A program made the position numbers and the translations under genes. Under the pieces are notes generated by a model. It was not told the DNA's origin and did no database searches. It was given only the letters and a program-made list of their open reading frames with translations. From Bacteroides sp. UBA1317 (lineage in GTDB: Bacteria > Bacteroidota > Bacteroidia > Bacteroidales > Bacteroidaceae), in NCBI GenBank assembly GCA_002307035.1, contig DBTL01000156.1, forward strand, positions 1 to 19,966: a stretch of 19,966 nucleotides of DNA. The letters run 5' to 3'. Each line of letters opens with the position of its first letter. The stretch's first letter is position 1. Shown here piece by piece: positions 15,892 through 19,966 of this stretch.

Positions 15892-17371
15892 TTCCTACCT
15901 TTTTTGCTAAGTATTCTTGTCCCAGAAACTCAGAACAAGTAATAATGGCTGTTAGAGTGACTCCTAATGCACCATGCACATTCAGGTTTTGTCCTGTTAA
16001 AAAGAGGTTATTAAGTTTGGTGCGTGTAGAGACAAAGCCTATTTGAGGATATTTATAGTTTTTAATAATCCCGTACGCTGACCCATCAATGCTGGCGGTA
16101 TAATCTCTGTAGCTCAGTGGGGTAGTGGTGTACATTGTTTCAATGTTCTGTCCAAAATCGATTCCATGCTTTCGAGTGAATTCCAAGATTTCTTGTGCTT
16201 TATTTTCTTTGAATCGGGCATATTCTTCTCCCCGATGTCCATAAGTCGTATTTTCCCAAGCTGATAATTCATCTATATACATTGGTGTTAATATGGAAAT
16301 AACTTCTGCATACTGTTTACTTTTCGATGATGCTTGCATCGAAATCATGCAGTTAGTAATTTCCGGACCGTTTTCTTTATTATACCACACATTATCGTTT
16401 TCATTCAAATAGAAATTACTGTTGATATAGGGGTAACTCTCTTTTTTCATCACCAGATGAAGCGTGAAGACACCATAAGTATTCTTGAGCGAATTTATCC
16501 GCGATATATACGCATTTTTAATCGAACGATTTTTGTCTAATAATTCCAAGGTGCGTTTCGGATGCATATTTGAAATTACATAGTTACTTTCAATGATTTC
16601 TTCATTGTTTATCTCCACTCCTTTTACTTTCTCGTTTTCTACGATAATACGCGTTACTTCTTTATTGTTTAATACTGTTCCACCGTTGCTTCGTATCACA
16701 TTAATCAATTCCAAGCTGACTTGCATACTTCCGTCAACAAAGCGATAGGCGCTTTCGATATACGAATGATTGATCATGGCATGCTGGTAAAATGTTGATA
16801 CGTCTTTAATTCCACCGTAAAGCAATGACGATCCACACAAAATGTTTTGTAAATCACGATTAGGCGTTATCTCTGCAATAAGAGCGGTCGCAGATGTGCT
16901 GAAGTATTTCATTCCTTCTACAGCGATGATGCCTTTTTTTAGATGATCAACACTAATCAGACGGCCTACTTCACTCAGTTTTTCGGTATAGCGTTGCAGA
17001 TTAGCTTTTTCGTGAGGAAAATATCCACTTAATGTTTCTGTGAAGAGGGAATCTCCCATGGCAAAATTATAAATACCATTTTTATAATAGATCTGGTCGA
17101 AAGCAGATTCATCGAGTCGCCGCAACTTTAGTTTATCCATGATCCCGAAATATCGAAAATATTGGTTCATGATTTGACCTTCGTCCAAGCTGCCAATGTA
17201 GTGGATACCGGTGTCAAACAGATGCCCCTTTCTTCGATAACTTTGGAAGCATCCACCAAACAATGCATTTTTCTCGAGAACACAGACGTTATATCCTTCC
17301 TTGCTGAGTATTGCTCCGCATTCCAGTCCTCCGAGTCCGCTGCCAATGATGATAATATCATATTTAGTCAT
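15884..17371 (-). CDS. Phytoene desaturase/RetSat-like FAD-dependent oxidoreductase
   Basis: This is a 495-residue flavoprotein of the CrtI/retinol-saturase type. The N-terminal FAD-binding motif is GSGLGGLECG (10-19), with Glu33 ending the second strand (VLEKN). It is followed by FGGCFQSYRRKGHLFDTGIH, typical of this family. The C-terminal FAD segment is LTGQNLNVHGALG (about 458-470). Such enzymes add or remove double bonds, or isomerise them, in long conjugated or polyprenyl chains. It lies 3 bp after the trifunctional protein gene and overlaps the C45-type gene by 8 bp. No phytoene synthase or other carotenoid gene is in view, so the likely substrate is the polyene or alkyl chain made by this cluster rather than a carotenoid. 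Which direction (saturation, desaturation or isomerisation) cannot be told from sequence. Confidence 0.88.
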   Translation of the reverse strand: MTKYDIIIIGSGLGGLECGAILSKEGYNVCVLEKNALFGGCFQSYRRKGHLFDTGIHYIGSLDEGQIMNQYFRYFGIMDKLKLRRLDESAFDQIYYKNGIYNFAMGDSLFTETLSGYFPHEKANLQRYTEKLSEVGRLISVDHLKKGIIAVEGMKYFSTSATALIAEITPNRDLQNILCGSSLLYGGIKDVSTFYQHAMINHSYIESAYRFVDGSMQVSLELINVIRSNGGTVLNNKEVTRIIVENEKVKGVEINNEEIIESNYVISNMHPKRTLELLDKNRSIKNAYISRINSLKNTYGVFTLHLVMKKESYPYINSNFYLNENDNVWYNKENGPEITNCMISMQASSKSKQYAEVISILTPMYIDELSAWENTTYGHRGEEYARFKENKAQEILEFTRKHGIDFGQNIETMYTTTPLSYRDYTASIDGSAYGIIKNYKYPQIGFVSTRTKLNNLFLTGQNLNVHGALGVTLTAIITCSEFLGQEYLAKKVGNA

Positions 17372-17374
17372 ATG

Positions 17375-19966
17375 CTATTCTGGTTTTCTGAAAATATAAA
17401 TTGTGTTCGATGTGTATTTATCATTTTGTATTGCTTCAATCTCCATACCACATTCTTTAGCAATGTTACGCATCTGTGCTTCGGAAGTAAAGCTTAACTG
17501 TGCTGTAGTTTGGTTAAATTTGATGATTCGGGTGGACAATACTTCAGTGATCCGGGTTAGCTGATGTTTGGAACTGTTAGAAGTATTAGCGTCTCTTATT
17601 ATCATTATGCCTTTAGGACGAAGTAATGCGGCACATCTCTTTAACAAACTACGTTGATGCTCATAACTTATATAATGCAGCATATCATTCAAAATGAAGA
17701 CATCGCTCTCCGGCAGAGTGCAATTTAATGCATCGGCATGCTCAAAACGAATGTGCTCGTTACGGAGCCATCCCTGTTGTGCTACCGCTATTTTATCTTC
17801 GTCATAGTCAATCCCAAGAATTTCTCTCTCTTCAGAGATGAGTGATAGCATGTAGCAAAGTGGTCCAAAGCCACATCCGATGTCGGTGATTTGCCCTTTC
17901 ATCGGAATTAGGCTATTGAATAGAGAATAGTTCTTTTCCATCTTAACCTTGATTCGCATGTACCATTCTTCAACCGGACCTTTATAGATGTAATTTTGCA
18001 CCAAAGCTTCATAAAAAGCAGGATTGTCAGGTGTATTTTTCTCGTGGCAGACACGTGCGTATTCTTCTCTCATGTAAACAGCTACGCGCTTAGCATGTTC
18101 TTGGTGAGATGTTCCGAACGTAGGGTCATTATACGAAATACGTGGTAATATTTTGATAAGTATAATCCCTTTACGGATATTGAAAGGTTGTGCTTTAGCT
18201 ATGATTTTGTCATTGCCATAAAGAATAACAGGAATAATATCCATCTGTAATTTCTCAGCCAAATAAAAAGCTCCTTTGTGAAAACGACTAATCTTTCCGC
18301 TGTTTGAACGTGTGCCTTCAGGAAAGATAGCAATGGAGTATCCTTCTCTTACTTTCTCGCGCATATGTTCTACATACTGTTCATACCCGTGCCCTATATA
18401 GTAAAAATCGACATAGCGAATGATTTTCCCGAAAAAAGGAGAATGCCATACCCAATGGTTGGTAACCATTACTATCTTAGAAGAGAGAGACAACAGAACG
18501 AGGATGTCTATGAATGACTGGTGGTTGGCTACCAATATTGCAGGTTTTTTGAATGTTTCATTCGATAGGTTGATTTTTTCTTTCCGAACAGATGTAGCGG
18601 CATACAATATTACTCTGCAGGCAATCCTTATCAATTGGCAGATAAACTGTTTTTTCTGTGCTTTGCGTATTGGTACAAGGTGCATGATTAAAATTAGAAG
18701 GCGTAAGAAAATGCATCCGGAGAGAAAGAGGGCGAAGAGCGTTATCGTTCTAAGTAGTCCCAATAATGTGTACGGAGGTAAACCTTTGGAAGCAGGCGTA
18801 GAAATAAAGAATTTATAGATAATTGGTTGGATGGTATAAGCCACTAATACAACGGTTATCATTCCTAAAATTGAGATTAGAGAGATTGATTGCAGGGCGG
18901 GATGACGTGCAAAGACGAGTGTGCCCATACCTATTACAGTGGTGAAGGCAGAAAAGAAAATAGCTGTTTTATGTGAATTCAGCACTTTTCTCCCTGTTCG
19001 ATATTGATTTTGCAGGCCATCCATAATGAAAATGCTGAAATCATCGCCAATACCGAAGATGAAGGTAGAAAGGATGATATTGATAATGTTGAATTCTATT
19101 CCCAATATTCCCATTAATCCCAAGATTATAATCCAACTTATAAGCATAGGCAGAAAACTTATTAAGGTAAGTTCTATTCGCCCATAAGAAATCAACAAAG
19201 CAAAGAAAATAAGAAAAGAAGATAGATATAAAATGAAATAAAAATTGTCATGGATAGCCGAAACCCACTTGTTGGCAAAGTAAGCTTTATCGAAAATAAC
19301 GACGCCATTGTTGTTTTCGAATCCTGAGTATACGGACTCTTTGGCTGTTTCCTTGATTCGAACTTGTGTGATGAGCATAAAGGTTGAATCGGCTGAACTT
19401 TGCCATTCATCTAATAACTTATGGGATGCTTTGTCTTCTTGTGTTTGATAATTATATTCATGGAAGGGATGATCTAGCAAGTGATAGAAATCATCGAAAG
19501 ATCCTGCTCGGAAGTGATATCTTTCTGCTTCTGCCTGGACATGTTCTCGTAAGAATGCTTTCTTTCCAGCTGTCCAGTAAAGGTTCCATTTTTGTAGACG
19601 CCTTTTTTGTTCCGCTTGTGGAATCATGAATTGCTCGGCAGAGGCAAAGGCTTGTATTTTTCCTTCTTTTTGTAGTCGGGATAATTGTTGATTAGTGCTT
19701 GCATAATTCTTTGTTGCAGTGTTCATATCCTTTCCTACACTTACAAAAAGAACGGTTTTCTCTTTATTATTGAAGAGCTTCATTAATTTTGCTTCTGATT
19801 CTTTCAGATGTTTAGGCTCATAGTTGAGATTCATCATATTAGTATCAAAACCTACTTTTTGCGAAGTGAACAAACAGATAAGCGTTAAGACACAGAGGCC
19901 TCCCAGCAGCCATTTGTTTTTTTCAAAAGGATATGCATTCATCTTTTCGATGAAACGTAGAACGAT
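17375..19966 (-). CDS. Trifunctional MMPL transporter / lysophospholipid acyltransferase / SAM methyltransferase, 5' end off the window
   Basis: The frame stays open to the right edge: eight codons (IVLRFIEK) precede the Met at 19942, so that Met is internal and the N-terminus is missing. Numbering from it, residues 11-27 are a membrane helix, 30-225 a periplasmic loop, and 235-380 an RND/MMPL membrane bundle with the charged FGIGDDFSIF motif (296-305). This is the second half of an MMPL exporter. A linker helix (393-422) leads to a PlsC-type acyltransferase (about 440-625) with NHQSFID (HX4D, His474/Asp479) and FPEGTRS (540-546). The C-terminus (about 655-855) is a class I methyltransferase with DIGCGFGP (687-694). 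NCBI uses a trifunctional product name of this kind for Bacteroidota proteins. Likely role: finish, methylate and export an acyl product to the outer membrane. It is 3 bp before the desaturase gene. Confidence 0.93.
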   Translation of the reverse strand: MVLRFIEKMNAYPFEKNKWLLGGLCVLTLICLFTSQKVGFDTNMMNLNYEPKHLKESEAKLMKLFNNKEKTVLFVSVGKDMNTATKNYASTNQQLSRLQKEGKIQAFASAEQFMIPQAEQKRRLQKWNLYWTAGKKAFLREHVQAEAERYHFRAGSFDDFYHLLDHPFHEYNYQTQEDKASHKLLDEWQSSADSTFMLITQVRIKETAKESVYSGFENNNGVVIFDKAYFANKWVSAIHDNFYFILYLSSFLIFFALLISYGRIELTLISFLPMLISWIIILGLMGILGIEFNIINIILSTFIFGIGDDFSIFIMDGLQNQYRTGRKVLNSHKTAIFFSAFTTVIGMGTLVFARHPALQSISLISILGMITVVLVAYTIQPIIYKFFISTPASKGLPPYTLLGLLRTITLFALFLSGCIFLRLLILIMHLVPIRKAQKKQFICQLIRIACRVILYAATSVRKEKINLSNETFKKPAILVANHQSFIDILVLLSLSSKIVMVTNHWVWHSPFFGKIIRYVDFYYIGHGYEQYVEHMREKVREGYSIAIFPEGTRSNSGKISRFHKGAFYLAEKLQMDIIPVILYGNDKIIAKAQPFNIRKGIILIKILPRISYNDPTFGTSHQEHAKRVAVYMREEYARVCHEKNTPDNPAFYEALVQNYIYKGPVEEWYMRIKVKMEKNYSLFNSLIPMKGQITDIGCGFGPLCYMLSLISEEREILGIDYDEDKIAVAQQGWLRNEHIRFEHADALNCTLPESDVFILNDMLHYISYEHQRSLLKRCAALLRPKGIMIIRDANTSNSSKHQLTRITEVLSTRIIKFNQTTAQLSFTSEAQMRNIAKECGMEIEAIQNDKYTSNTIYIFRKPE

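Noticed and set aside
18420..18818. A 132-codon plus-strand frame opposite the trifunctional gene
   Set aside because: It lies fully antisense to the acyltransferase domain, has no recognisable features, and the minus-strand frame has intact catalytic motifs.
19940..19942. Met at 19942 as the true start of the trifunctional protein
   Set aside because: The frame is open upstream to the edge, and only half an MMPL transporter lies downstream, so the real start is outside the window.
1..19966. CRISPR arrays, tRNA/rRNA genes, insertion sequences, phage or conjugative genes
   Set aside because: No regularly spaced repeats, cloverleaf-like sequences, transposase motifs or terminal inverted repeats were noticed on either strand. 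This is a reading by eye, not a covariance-model or database search.

Overview
The window looks like chromosomal DNA of a Bacteroidota bacterium, most likely a gut-type Bacteroides or close relative. The reasons are moderate-to-low GC, three good matches to the Bacteroides -7 promoter element (TAnnTTTG), start sites mostly without strong Shine-Dalgarno sequences, and gene types common in that group: a prolyl tripeptidyl/dipeptidyl peptidase of family S9, an EpsC-type serine acetyltransferase, a stand-alone THUMP methyltransferase, and a trifunctional MMPL/acyltransferase/methyltransferase protein. No tRNA, rRNA, CRISPR array, insertion sequence or prophage was seen. The assignment rests on pattern recognition, not on a database search.

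Layout. (1) Positions 1-6186, minus strand: a tightly packed run reading cysE (serine acetyltransferase) -> THUMP-type rRNA methyltransferase -> secreted S9 peptidase -> purD -> a multi-pass membrane protein. The last gene starts on a GTG that overlaps the purD stop and runs off the left edge. (2) 6392-7339, plus strand: cysK, divergent from cysE across a 205-bp region with a promoter for each gene. Together they encode both steps from serine to cysteine. (3) A two-way hairpin terminator separates cysK from a convergent minus-strand pair, rnr (RNase R) -> a small flavin-binding split-barrel protein. (4) 10226-12192, plus strand: an extended short-chain dehydrogenase overlapping a PAP2/AUR1-like membrane phosphotransferase, probably one lipid-modifying unit. 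It ends in a perfect 23-bp hairpin terminator. (5) 12293-19966, minus strand: a secreted protein of unknown function with its own promoter, and upstream of it the downstream end of a biosynthetic operon: trifunctional MMPL exporter/acyltransferase/methyltransferase (N-terminus off the right edge) -> CrtI-like FAD oxidoreductase -> membrane-anchored C45-type Ntn acyltransferase/hydrolase -> PaaK-like acyl-adenylate ligase.

The most interesting part is region 5. Its gene mix (aryl-acid-type ligase, MMPL exporter, lysophospholipid-type acyltransferase, methyltransferase, phytoene-desaturase-like enzyme) resembles the aryl polyene/flexirubin class of outer-membrane lipid-pigment clusters. The ketosynthases, acyl carrier proteins and any ammonia-lyase that would prove this would lie past position 19966. 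The unusual member is the C45-type Ntn enzyme translationally coupled to the desaturase. The second point of interest is the dehydrogenase/PAP2 pair, which could act in sphingolipid or other phospholipid headgroup metabolism. Several start sites were re-assigned from sequence evidence: the S9 peptidase, the dehydrogenase, the PAP2 protein, the left-edge membrane protein, and the MMPL gene, which is open to the edge.
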